64,000 nucleotides of DNA. It comes from Mesorhabditis belari. Its lineage: Eukaryota > Nematoda > Chromadorea > Rhabditida > Rhabditidae. Made by a program: the position numbers and the translations under genes. Shown here in pieces: positions 20,001 to 30,298 of the stretch. Within the stretch, counting starts at the first letter, position 1. Every line of letters starts with the position of its first letter. The notes beneath the pieces are model-generated. The model saw only the letters and a list, made by a program, of their open reading frames with translations. It did no database searches and had not been told where the DNA came from. The DNA lies in NCBI GenBank assembly GCA_958450365.1, contig CAUEEP010000724.1, forward strand, positions 372,001 through 436,000, in the 5' to 3' direction.

Positions 20001-23000
20001 GCGATTCCCTCCAAGGACATCACTTTCCTCCCGAAGTTCGGACGTCGGTGTACCCGGAAGAATCCTAGAGATCTTCGTAATCAACTTAGTCTTCTATTCT
20101 TAGGATCTTAGTCCATTACCAAGCCAAGTCCATCACCAAGCCAAGTCCATCACCAAGCTAAGTCCATTACCAATCCAAGTCCATTACCAAGCCAAGTCCA
20201 TCACCAAGCCAAGTCCATCACCAAGCTAAGTCCATTACCAATCCAAGTCCATTACCAAGCCAAGTCCATCACCAAGCCAAGCCAAGTCTATCGTGTTTTG
20301 ATTTTTATCGTGCTACTTAATAATTATCGTGCTACTTAATAATTATCGTGCTACTTAATAATTGCCAATCTCTTACAGCTAAGCTTTTAATCAATTTCCT
20401 AAAAAGTCAAAAATGAAAAGTGAAAGTTCTTTTCAGAAACGTTGACGGTGTGAATTACGCGTCGGCTGATCGCAATCAGCACATTCCTCAATATTGTGGC
20501 TCGTGTTGGGCACATGTACGTAAGAAATATTATAAAGGAAAGAAAAAACAGGATAATGAATGGTTTATATGTCGCAGCCGCTCGTGATTTTCAGCCGCTA
20601 GTGATTCAATCACCATCGGCTAGCCGCTAGTGATTGAAACCATCGGCTAGCCGCTAGTGATTCAATCACCATCGGCTAGCCGCTAGTGATTGAAACCATC
20701 GGCTAGCCGCTAGTGATTCAATCACCATCGGCTAAAAGATGGAATGAGTGGCATTGTTTTAAAAATTTTTTCGAAAACATCTTTTTAAAAAGATTTGACA
20801 ACGGAAGTTACCTCCCGAGGTGTTAAAATATTTGGTCCTATTAACCTAAGTTTTTTATTTGATAAATCTCCATTGTAATCGTGAGATAAATCTGCATTGT
20901 ATTCCAAATGTTTCATTAAAAAACTTTCAATCACCATCGGCTAGCCGATCGTGATTGAATCACTAGCAGCTAGCCGTTCGTGATTGAATCCACTAGCAGC
21001 TAGCCGTTCGTGATTCAATCACTAGCAGCTAGCCGTTCGTGATTGAATCACTAGCAGCTAGCCGTTCGTGATTGAATCACTAGCAGCTAGCCGTTCGTGA
21101 TTCAATCACTAGCAGCTAGCCGTTCGTGATTCAATGACTAGCAGCTAGCCGTTCGTGATTGAATCACTAGCAGCTAGCCGTTCGTGATTCAATCACTAGC
21201 AGCTAGCCGTTCGTGATTCAATCACTAGCAGCTAGCCGTTCGTGATTCAATCACTAGCAGCTAGCCGTTCGTGATTCAATCACTAGCGGCTGAAAATCAC
21301 AAGCGGCTGCGACATATAAATCAATTAAGTTACCATTACGGTAACTTAATTAAGTTACCTAGCGTAGATGTTACAGTAATCAAAGTAGTTCCTAAAAAGT
21401 AGTCAAATTTGAAAGCTGAAATCATGAAAATGTGTTTACTTTTTTGAAATTTATGAAATTTTATTTCAAAGACTTCTTTTAAAGTTTTGTAATTTCAAAG
21501 ACTTTTTCTTTTACAAAACCTTCAAATTCCTCTCTTTTCCTATCAATCAGCTGATTTCTGGTGATTTTTCTATAATATTTCCTCTTATCATTCAGAAACG
21601 AGATTCATTTGGTCAAAAGAAAGCAAAAAGAATATTGTGAAAACAGATCTGATAAAGGAATAGACAAGAAAAGAAAGAGTTTACAAGGGTAAAAGAGATT
21701 GTAAAGAGATTTATTTTGATGGAAAGCTTGTAGGCAATTTTTTTAGATTGAGATTGAGATTGTGAAATTGTTTAAAGCTGAAAAGATCGTACTTGAGATC
21801 AATGTACAAAGTACAGTGATGTACAAATGTACAAAGTGCAGTACTTCTTCAGATTTTCCGTACACATTTCCCTTTTAGGGTGCCACCTCGGCGATGGCTG
21901 ATCGCATCAATATCAAGCGCAAAAACGCCTGGCCAACAGCTTTCCTTTCGATTCAGGTGAGTTTAAGTCAAAAAACTATAACTATTGATTCATTGCCGGA
22001 TTTGTGATGCAGAAAATCTAGCTTAACTTTTCTAGCTTAACTTTTGAAAGTCAACTTGGATCTGTTTAATAAGCCACTAATCTAGCCACTTTGGTCTTTT
22101 CAAAGACAACTATTCGAACCAAGCTAGCCATGGTCAATTAGAGCCATGGTCAATTATTCAGAAGTTAGAGTCCCGGTTCATCAAGTGTTTGATCTACTCG
22201 AAATTTGTTGGATTAGTAGACTTGAGACTAGCCTGATCCCCTGGCCTGGTGCTTGAACTTACTGTGTCAGATCAGATCGATAGTGAGATTGATCAGAATC
22301 AGATCAGAGTCGATCAGCATCAGATCAGATCGATCAGAACCAGATCAGAGTCGATCAGAATCAGATCAGATCGATCAACATCAGATCAGATCGATCAACA
22401 TCAGATCAGATCGATCAGAATCAGATCAGATCGATCAGAACCAGATCAGAGTCGATCAGAATCAGATCAGATCGATCAGAATCAGATCAGATCGATCAAC
22501 ATCAGATCAGATCGATCAGAATCAGATCAGAGTCGATCAGCATCAGATCAGATCGATCAAACAATCAGATCAGATCGATCAGAACCAGATCAGAGTCGAT
22601 CAGAATCAGATCAGATCGATCAACATCAGATCAGATCGATCAACATCAGATCAGATCGATAGGTCAGTCTTTTCGCTGGTCAACAGCCAAGTCTGACTCT
22701 GCTTAACGTTTCCAGCTCTAGAACTCGGTTATGAGATCCCTTCTGAATACTAGATGCAGCATAAACTACAGGGTGTTTAAGAATTACGGAATTTTCTCTA
22801 GTACATAGCTTGGCATAGAGTTAACCATTCTCCATAAAACTTAACTAACTTAACTAACTTAACCACTCACCAGATCGATTCCAAAATTACAGCGGGTAAA
22901 AAACATCACAAAATGGGAATTTTCTAAAATACACGTAGCACTCAAAAACATAGTTTTTTCCTTCCTTGATGTCACAAGCCCTATAAAAACTTTTCACTTA

Positions 23001-25897
23001 CCCAACTCGTTACAGGGATTGCAACCTTTTCAAGTGCATTTTTCTTAAACAAGTTGCATCCGAGTGAACATAACTTCATCTTTCTTCGATTCTCAATTAG
23101 TATAATCATTTGCAGGAGGTGATCGATTGTGGCGGTGCCGGATCTTGTGAGGGTGGAGAAGCTGGAGCAGTTTATGAATACGCAAAGAAAAATGGGATCC
23201 CGCACGAGACATGCAATAATTATCAAGCACGAGATGGAGGTGAATTGATTTGAATTGATTTAAATTGATTATATTTTCAAAACTGATTTCCAGAATGCAA
23301 TCCATACAATCGATGTGGATCATGCTGGCCTGGGAATTGTTTCGCTATTCAGAACTACACTCTTTACAAGGTTGTTAAGAGTTAAAGATTTGTATAGACT
23401 ATTTTATTAGTATTAGTTTTAAATAGAGAGCTTTAAATAGAGATTTAAGCTGAACATTCTAGCGCTAGAATTAGCGCTATTTTGTCGTATTTTCTATCGT
23501 AATCCATTTGCAACAAGTTTTAGGCAACAAGTTGAGACAACAAGTTGAGACAACAAGCTTTAGGCAAAAGAGTACGGAGGAGTGAAAGGATTGAAAGCGA
23601 TGAAAGCTGAGATTTGGAAGCATGGACCAATCGCTTGTGGAATCGCGGCAACAAAGAAATTTGAGGATTACGCTGGAGGAATCTATAAGGTTCGGGGAAA
23701 TAGCTGATGGAAATATCGACCAAAAAAATCGACCAAAAAAATCGGCCATAAATATCGACCAGAGGAAATACGACCATTAGAAATAAGAATTTTGTAATTT
23801 GTGCTCAACTCTCAACTCTCAATTGTCTAGATTTTCAATTCTAGGAGGTGACTGACGAGGATATCGACCATATCATTTCAATTCACGGATGGGGTGTCGA
23901 TCATGACTCGGGCGTTCCATTCTGGATTGGACGAAACTCATGGGGACAACCATGGGGAGAACAAGGATGGTTAGTAATGAAAATAAAGCTTCTACCTTTC
24001 ATCTTCCATTTTCCATCTTCCATCTTCCATCTTTCCTCTTCCATCCTCCATCTTCCATCTTCCATCTTCCATCTTCCATCCTCCATCTTCCATCTTCCAT
24101 CCTCCATCTTCTATCTTCTATCTTCCATCTTCCATCTTCCATCCTCCATCCTCCATCTTCCATCTTTCCTCCTCCATCCTCCATCTTCCATCTTTCCTCT
24201 TCCATCCTCCATCTTCCATCCTCCATCCTCCATCCTCCATCTTCCATCTTTCCTCTTCCATCCTCCATCTTCCATCCTCCATCCTCCATCTTCTCTTCTA
24301 TTCCATCTTCCATCCTCCATCCTCCATCCTCCATCTTCCATCTTTCCTCTTCCATCCTCCATCCTCCATCCTCCATCCTCCATCTTCCATCTTCCATCTT
24401 CCATTTCCCATCTCTTCTGCTGATTTAAAATATACCCGGCAAAAATCTTGTCACTATTTGAGTGAGGCTCCCGAAGTGCCAAATTTTGCTGGTTAGGCAA
24501 GTCAGCCTTGCTTCTGACCGGGCTCTGGCCAGATACTGGTCTGGTTTCTGGCCTGACTTGGCCTATAATCACAAAATGAAAGTCGTATACATGTATAACA
24601 GACCGCGCAACAAGAAGATATACACTGGGGACGATGGTTCATTCAGCACGATAATCACAATTCGATACACAATAGGCTGACTTGACTTGATGTCTTGACT
24701 TAACCCACGTCCCACATTCTTGGCGGCTTCTCAATCCCTATTCTTATTGGACGATCTCTAGATAGCTTGTTCTGGCGAAGACGGCTGGATCAGCTTTTTG
24801 CAATAAGAACCTGGGCTATGAACCGGGGCGGGATCGGACCCGAGACATTCCAGAGACAGCCACAATGGCGTTGCGCCACCCCGACGCTGGCTAGACTAGT
24901 CTAGAAGTCTGGTAAAAGCCTTGCTTCTGTCTGGCCAGCCTTGCTTCTGTCTGGCCAGCCTTGCTTCTGTCTGGCCAGTCTTGCTTCTGTCTCGCCAATT
25001 TTCTGCTCAGGTACTCAGCTGGTTTCTGGCCTGATCTGGCCTATAATCACTGGATTCTAGCTAGCCTACAAGTAGCACATTGCAAACGAATTATTTCTTG
25101 ATTTTGCCGTTAGCATAGTAAGTAAAAAAACTTGCGCGTTAAATGCAAATTTCTTTTATCATACTCATTTGCATCCCCCAACTAGTATAGAACCATATCT
25201 AAATAACAAATAATGATCAAGAGAAATGTATAAAAACAAAGCTCAAATGTTTCGATCTTCTTCAGAATTATCAGAAGTTTAGGTTCCGAATCGTCACCTC
25301 TGAATTCAAGAACGCTGGCAGCAAGTACAACTTAAAGGTGAGGGGTTTTTAAAAAGGGAAGAAAAATGACGGTGCGGAGTGTCGCGTAGTCTAGCTAGCT
25401 AGCTTTGAACGCGTTTTTCTCGACACTGGTTTATGCTATAATGTTCATTTTGGTTTCAAAAAATAGCCCTGAATTTCAGCTATTTTTTTGATAACAAACA
25501 CGAATTTTTTGAAAGTACGGACGCTTTGAAAAAAATGAAAAACTAAAAAACTTTTGCGACTACGCTTCCCTATAATGACGGTCGGAGCGTCGCGTCGTCT
25601 AACTTTAAACGCATTTTTCTCGCCACTCTTTTATGCTACAGTGTGTGCTTAAGTAGCAAATGAAAGCTGAAATTCAGGGCTATTTTTTGATACCAAAGAC
25701 GAATTTTTGAAAGTAGGGGCGCTTTGAAAAAAATGAAATAATGAAAAAAATGAAAAACTAAAAAGCTTTTGCGACTACGCGACTGTACGAGGGGGGTGGG
25801 GTACTATTAAAGTATTTGCAGTATTTACGGTCATTTAAAAACCTCATTCTTTTTCTAGGTTGAAGAGGATTGCGTTTGGGTGGATCCGATTGTCTAA
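17092..25897 (+). CDS. cpz-1: cathepsin Z (cathepsin X) cysteine protease, 11 exons
   Basis: Exons: 17092-17147, 17187-17237, 18612-18680, 20437-20515, 21879-21956, 23116-23239, 23294-23370, 23564-23689, 23845-23969, 25283-25337, 25859-25897; 879 bases, 292 aa, near the usual cathepsin Z length. The ATG directly follows an ATTTAG acceptor. A signal peptide (MRLLLGV-like, [16 protein letters not shown]) is followed by a short propeptide ([13 protein letters not shown]) and the mature enzyme. The family hallmarks are present: the HIP insert and catalytic Cys in [14 protein letters not shown], catalytic His in [10 protein letters not shown], Asn in GRNSWG, and the C-terminus [11 protein letters not shown]. 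In this family it acts as a lysosomal or secreted carboxypeptidase; nematode CPZ-1 works in moulting and development. The gene is spread over 8.8 kb because most introns carry tandem arrays. Poly(A) signals at 25958 and 25972. Confidence 0.95.
17340..17624. repeat. 27-bp minisatellite, about 10 copies
   Basis: Unit CTAGTTAACGGACGACTATC plus CTAGTCT, with a few variants, in cathepsin Z intron 2. A shorter AAGCATAAAGGAAAGCTTTG duplication precedes it (17255-17295). Confidence 0.92.
17829..18271. repeat. inverted-repeat element, family C
   Basis: The left end CTATAACTACTCACCAGATC and the right end near 18240-18271 are inverted copies. A related left segment (CTCACCAGATCGATTCCAAA) recurs at about 22863. 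Inside, 18030-18170 holds a second hairpin with GAACTACCAGCTC arms. Lies in cathepsin Z intron 2. Confidence 0.65.
18259..18370. repeat. TAGTTCTAGAAATAG tandem repeats
   Basis: About eight imperfect units (ATAGTTCTAGAA), partly overlapping the right end of the preceding element. Confidence 0.75.
18836..19303. repeat. perfect 10-bp array, about 47 copies
   Basis: Unit GTGTACGCTT repeated without a single visible change over 468 bases in cathepsin Z intron 3. Eight of the ten bases (GTGTACGC) strictly alternate purine and pyrimidine. All three forward frames are open across it purely because of the repeat. Confidence 0.98.
19469..19840 (-). mobile_element. mariner transposase C-terminal remnant
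   Basis: Minus strand reads [20 protein letters not shown] then LFKSMQHSL, the end of a mariner transposase catalytic domain including its third acidic residue in the DYHLF context, followed by stops. The outer end TTAGGTACTTGCAAAAGAAA looks like a terminal repeat. The 5' part is lost and replaced by the next tandem array. Confidence 0.82.
19845..20290. repeat. 17-bp array in two blocks
   Basis: Unit AAGTCCATCACCAAGCC (and a TTACCAATCC variant) in blocks 19853-19935 and 20108-20285. About 170 bases containing an inverted repeat (CGGGGAGG.../...CCTCCCGAAG) separate them. Cathepsin Z intron 3. Confidence 0.88.
20564..21320. mobile_element. foldback element swollen by a 29-bp array
   Basis: Inverted ends of about 48 bases (TTTATATGTCGCAGCCGCT outward) bracket two blocks of a 28-29 base unit: GCTAGCCGCTAGTGATTCAA-type (20577-20735) and GCTAGCCGTTCGTGATTCAA-type (20937-21290, about 12 copies). 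Each unit contains the palindrome GTGATTCAATCAC. About 200 bases of unique A/T-rich sequence separate the blocks. Cathepsin Z intron 4. Confidence 0.88.
22262..22660. repeat. 20-bp GATC-rich array, about 20 copies
   Basis: Unit CGATCAACATCAGATCAGAT with variants, in cathepsin Z intron 5. It is open in two frames by repetition only. Confidence 0.93.
22920..23105. repeat. repeat copy paired with 27277-27460
   Basis: About 180 bases (core TCCGAGTGAACATAACTTCA) are an inverted copy of 27277-27460. This copy ends 10 bases before the acceptor of cathepsin Z exon 6. Confidence 0.85.
23998..24412. repeat. 7-bp CATCTTC/CATCCTC array, about 58 copies
   Basis: The array begins about 28 bases after the exon 9 donor of cathepsin Z (23970) and consists of CATCTTC and CATCCTC units with CATCTTTCCTC interruptions. 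One strand is nearly purine-only apart from the regular T. Confidence 0.93.
24825..24890 (-). repeat. degenerate tRNA-like sequence
   Basis: Minus strand reads a D-arm-like GGGTGGCGCAACGCC and a T-arm-like CGGGTCCGATCCCG, but no convincing anticodon or acceptor stem. Probably a tRNA-derived fossil in cathepsin Z intron 9. Four 20-base units GCCTTGCTTCTGTCTGGCCA follow at 24913-25000. Confidence 0.45.
25365..25790. repeat. diverged direct duplication, about 190 bp units
   Basis: 25368-25565 and 25575-25790 share TGACGGT.GGAG.GTCGCGT at the start, then ATTTTTTGATA.CAAA.ACGA and AAAAGCTTTTGCGACTACGC at the end. Both lie in cathepsin Z intron 10. Confidence 0.75.
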
Positions 25898-25941
25898 TGA
25901 AAATTTTTTTTTGCTCCTTTTTCCAATCTATATTTATTTTC

Positions 25942-26139
25942 TCATGAAAATTTTGTAAATAAATCTTTCGAAATAAATACACTGAACTTGGACTGAACAT
26001 GTCCCTCATCTTTCCATTGCTTTACGATCTTCTGGACCGTCCTCAGAGCCATCCCAAGCCTCGATGCGCTCGACGAGTTCTTCGTGCCGCTCGTCGCCAG
26101 CTGTGCGATTGCGTCCCGACTAGCGCACGTCTTTGTCAT
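25942..26139 (-). mobile_element. transposase helix-turn-helix fragment
   Basis: Minus strand MTKTCASRDAIAQLATSGTK followed by RLGMALRTVQKIVKQWKDEG looks like the DNA-binding start of a Tc/mariner-type transposase. It then runs into the cathepsin Z 3' end, so only this piece remains. Confidence 0.55.
25958..25977 (+). terminator. poly(A) signals, cathepsin Z
   Basis: Two AATAAA hexamers (25958-25963 and 25972-25977) 60-75 bases after the stop. Confidence 0.8.
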
Positions 26140-27547
26140 GACCTAGAAAACAACTTTTTTTAACAAAAAATTAATAGACAACGATAAAAAGAATATTAAA
26201 ACACAAAAAGATGAGTAGTAATGCTTTATACATTGTTTAAAACTATGATGCTGATGCTGCGCGCACGTAATTTTCAGCTACCCTGTATAATTGACTTTTA
26301 GCTTTTAGATATCTTTTAGATAGCTTTAGATAGCTTTTAGATAGCTTTAGATAGCTTTAGATAGCTTTAGATAGCTTTAGATAGCTTTAGATAGCTTTTA
26401 TATTCTAAATATTCTAAATAAATCAAATTTCTATAAGCTTATTTCAAAATTTAGATAAAAATTGCGATTAAATTGATTAGATTGATTAGATTGATTAGAT
26501 TTAGATAAATTTATGATTTGTTTACTTTGTGCTTGTAAACATATCCTTTCTGACGCATTTCATTCTTCATTTTTCAATTTATGACAACAATTTGTTCAAA
26601 AAGAGTAATTGAGCACACCAGAAAGGAGTGTTTACAAAAATTTAAACACAAAAATACATGCTAGGCTGGTACTTAGCTTTTAGCTCTTGAGCTTTGACAA
26701 GGCCGTTTTTTTACAAGCTTTTAAATTATTGATTGTGTAGCTTACTATTGCATTGACAAGCCTTGTAAATCTATTTGTAAGTCTTGTAAACCTATTTGTA
26801 AGTCTTGCAAATCTATTTGTAAGCCTTGTAAATCTATTTGTAGGTCTTGTAAATCTATTTGTAAAAGTTGTCTTGTAAATGGATCTACAAGGCAACTTTT
26901 TTTTCAATTTACAAGCTTGTAACTTTGAAAAACCACCCCAGTGACTCAGAAAACCACTCTAGTAATGGTGATGAAATGGTGACTTAAGCATTTTAAGTCA
27001 CTAACTCAGCTTAAGCCAGTGACTCAGCTTAAGTCACTAACTCAGCTTAAGCCAGTGACTCAGCTTAAGTCACTAACTCAGCTTAAGCTAGTGACTTAAC
27101 GGTGGTGAAACCGGTCCCAGAAAGGTGGTCAGAGCCTGTGTTTTCTGGCCGCCCCCTAGTACTTTGTAAAAACTTCAAATGATTGGTGTTTGATCTATTT
27201 TTGACGATTATTTTGTTTTTTGTTTATTGTTTATTGTTTTGTCTTAAACTAATTGAACTATTTAAACTAATAGATCAATTAATTGAGAATAGAAGAAAGA
27301 TGAAGTTATGTTCACTCGGATGCAACTTGTTTATGAAAAATGCACTTGAAAAGGTTGCAATCCCTGTAACGAGTTAGGTAAGTGAAAAGTTTTTATAGGG
27401 TTTGTAACCTCAAGGAAGGAAAAACTATGTTTTTGAGTGCTACGTGTATTTTTTGTTTTGATGTTAATTTGTTTTTGTTTTGATGTTTGTTATATTTTAC
27501 GTACATTTCAATGCTTTATCTTTATCGTCTTATCGATTCAATTTCTA

Positions 27548-28016
27548 GATTTCGAACGTCTCCGGAGGGTTTTCAAACGAAGATATCGATTCACAGTGCA
27601 GGGATTTTAGCGACTGGTACGATTACTGAGGCTATAATTACGTTTATCTTAATATTTAGAGAGCACCGTTACTTCGACGAATGTCAAGTCGAAGTCAATG
27701 ACGACAAATCAATCAGTGATTGGCAATCAATCAGTGGCTCCACCGGCCACCACGGTTACAGAAACCATCAGCTACCAGGAATAACTTGATCGTATTGAGG
27801 CAAAAGTCGATTTCATCCTCGAAAATAAGTCTATATGTTTTAACTCTATTACGGTTTTTAGCACATTGGCTATCGTCGTTGTGAACTCGATGTCTAGCAA
27901 GCTAATGAGATCAAAAATCATTAAATGGATAATGCATTTATCGAAGAAAATTAAATTTTATAAGCTTTTTATAGATTTGATGTTTTTTTGTTTATTCATT
28001 TGCACTCTATATTGAA
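27548..28016 (+). pseudogene. possible decayed small membrane-protein gene
   Basis: After a TTCTAG acceptor, one frame reads FRTSPEGFQTKISIHSAG; a 46-base intron (27617-27658 region, donor GTACGATTAC) can be removed, and it continues ESTVTSTNVKSKSMTTNQSV and ETISYQE. A TAA follows, but the same frame then runs on as LDRIEAKVDFILENKSICFN and a hydrophobic segment to a stop at 28016. The coiled, acidic part resumes so cleanly that the TAA looks like a single disabling change. No upstream start exon found. Confidence 0.35.
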
Positions 28017-28192
28017 ATAAATATAAAATCAATAAAAATGTTCATAGACAACACATATCGCATTTCAGTATTGTCTAAAAGTCGAAAAAGCGCATTAAAT
28101 ACCGTTCAGTAACTCAAAAAACCGCCCTAGTAACTGCTTTTTACAAGGGTTGTAACTTCACCCTGGTATTTTGCCATTTGGTACCACTCCAG

Positions 28193-28352
28193 GTTGTAGA
28201 TTCCGAATTTCGACAAATCAGACCTCGCTGACACGTCAAATTTGGGCTAAAAGGCAAAAACAACGCAACTTAACGCTTTTCCGCAGTTTTTGCCTTTTAG
28301 CCCAAATTTGACGTGTCAGCGAGGTCTGATTTGTCGAAATTCGGAATCTACG
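28193..28352. mobile_element. foldback MITE (160 bp)
   Basis: Arms of about 70 bases (TAGATTCCGAATTTCGACAA outward) are perfect inverted copies around a roughly 20 base loop. Confidence 0.85.
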
Positions 28353-28691
28353 CATACGATTCCCTTATATTCCCTTCACACAAGCTCTACAGCCTTGCCT
28401 AAAGCCTTTTCCAGCAAAAAAAAAGGTCGCATTTGTCCCACCCCCGTTAATATTAGCTTTTAGAGCTTTTTTAAAACGCGAAAAAAGGTGCGCTAATGGG
28501 CTAAGTGCGGAAAAAAAGGTGCGCAAATGTCCGGGTGCGCAAAAAAAAAGTCGCATTTGTCCCACTGCCGAAATTTTTGATTTCTTGATTTCTAAATCTC
28601 GCTAAAAACAATTGTCTCATTTTCTACAGTACATCACCCACATAAAAGGACAGAAATGAGACGACAGAAACGACGAGAAATGAGAAAAAAT

Positions 28692-28890
28692 TGGGGTGGC
28701 TGGTTTGCGCCAAATTTTTTACGCAACTGGCCATAACTTTCTTCTAAGTGGGTCAATCCCTATGACTTTGATGTCATTTAGTAGATCTCAACAAGTGCAA
28801 CAAAATAAGACCAAAATCAGAAGAAAGAAAGCCCACTTAGAAGAAAGTTATGGCGAGTTGCGCAAAAAATTTGGCGAGAAGTAGCCACCC
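28692..28890. mobile_element. foldback MITE (200 bp)
   Basis: Inverted arms of about 60 bases start GGGGTGGCTGGTTTGCGCCA; the inner part contains TTTCTTCTAAGTGGG and its inverse. Confidence 0.85.
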
Positions 28891-29207
28891 CTGAAAAAGT
28901 TCATTCGTTGAACGCATTTCATTTTTGAGACAAGCCAACAATTTTTTCATTTACCCCGCATCGTTGTTTTTTCGTGCGCAAACGCAAACGCATTTAATTA
29001 CCGCTTGAGGTGCAACCCTCCCGTTCTGCCATTGAACCATAAAAATTTAGAATAGTAGAACCCTTTGATGTCTGCGCGTAATAAGTTTCTTTAAAAAGCT
29101 CCAGCTTTTGTACTTTTATTTAGTATAATCCTCCTTACCTAGGTATTACGTCTGTTTCTCCCTTTTTAAAACGTGAATTTCCTTTGAATCATCTTCTTGT
29201 TACAGGA

Positions 29208-30298
29208 ATGGCAACCGACTCAACGGCTCTACAACAAGCTACCGATGGCCTCGAGAAGCTCACGCTCGACACCCGAAAGGAGCGACGCTTCGATAGGGTA
29301 ACTATTTACTTTTTCCTTTGTTGTTGTTGGTTGAGCTTTAAGTTGCTGCGGTAGATCGCTGATTGATCAAAACCAAGCTGATAGAGTCAGGGGCATTATT
29401 TTTATACCATATCTCAATGCAACACTAATCTATCTAGTTTTCCCTAGGCAGCTCAGAAGAATGAGTAATCGTAACAGTAACGATTCAATTTACAAAGCGA
29501 GACTCTTTGCACTTTCAAGATAAAATTAATGTGTTGCAACGCTCACTAATTTTTCATTTTAGGCTGCTGCTGATGAGGCTTTGAAGAAAGTCCACGAGCA
29601 AAAGCTCAAAGAGCTGAAGATGGTCGCGGAGAAAGTGAATGGAACTATCAAGTGGTACTCTGTCCTTAGTCACTACGGCTTTATTGGAATTGATGGCCAA
29701 GATGAGGACGTCTTTGTGCATCAGGTAGCTTTAAAGTTTTATTTTGCTCATTTTTAACCTGTCTTTTTTTTCTAGTCTTCGATCCTGGAATCTCGAACTA
29801 ACCGCCTTGCGTTGCGCACATTGGACAATGGAGAGAGGGTGCAATTCGACATTGTTGAGGGTGAAAAGGGACGAGAAGCTGTGAATGTTACTGGACCAGA
29901 TGGAGCTCCTGTCATTGGATCACGCTTTCAATGGATGCAAATTCCTTGGCTCCGAAGGTTTGCTTTATTATTTGATGCTTTAATCATTCCATTTTAGCGC
30001 GTTCTTCCAACGTCGTGATTGGCTTCGTGGAAAGGATCAAAAGGCACCAGGCAATCGTTCCGACAAGCGCAAGACCAACAACAGTGTTCGCAGCAAGAAG
30101 GACAATGAAGCCGGTGGTGACGACCAGACCGAGAAGAAACCAAGGCGCAGAAATAACAGCACTCGAGGAAACAGGCGCAATCAAAAGGAGAAGGTATCAT
30201 AGCTCTTACTTATTAACTACCGAATTGTGCCTTAGTCTGGAAACACCGACCCTGCTGTTGCTGGAGGAGATGCGACCCAAGCCAACAATAAGGATTAA
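29208..30298 (+). CDS. Y-box (cold-shock domain) RNA-binding protein, 5 exons
   Basis: Exons 29208-29297, 29563-29724, 29776-29957, 29998-30193, 30236-30298; 693 bases, 230 aa. The ATG lies two bases after the acceptor TTGTTACAG. Residues about 50-125 are a cold-shock domain: KVNGTIKWYSVLSHYGFIGI with the RNP1-like YGFIG, the RNP2 motif DVFVHQ, then the Y-box extension NGERVQFDIVEGEKGREAV and NVTGPDGAPV. The C-terminal third is rich in Arg, Lys, Asn and Gln, as in YBX proteins. It belongs to the CEY group of nematode Y-box proteins, which bind mRNA in the cytoplasm and affect translation and stability. RNP1 has SHYGFIG where the family usually has NGYGFI. Which CEY paralogue cannot be decided here. 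Confidence 0.95.

Larger units (their letters stand above)
25898..29207. other. repeat-rich intergenic region
   Basis: Contains AGATAGCTTT repeats (26300-26400), a 20-base array CTTGTAAATCTATTTGTAAG (26744-26882), a 36-base array built on ACTCAGCTTAAG (26995-27100), the second copy of the 180-base inverted repeat (27277-27460), a possible decayed gene (27548-28016), two foldback elements and a block with (A)nGGTCGCATTTGTCCCA repeats (28420-28560). No intact gene seen. Confidence 0.7.

Noticed and set aside
20577..21310. Possible CRISPR-like array
   Set aside because: Units follow each other without unique spacers and the organism is a eukaryote; it is a minisatellite within a foldback element.
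22249..22696. Two Ser/Asp/Gln/Ile-rich open frames ([10 protein letters not shown])
   Set aside because: Translations of the 20-base GATC array in cathepsin Z intron 5.
23901..24572. Plus- and minus-strand frames of [12 protein letters not shown] and [12 protein letters not shown] type
   Set aside because: Translations of the 7-base array; in several frames on both strands, so not coding.
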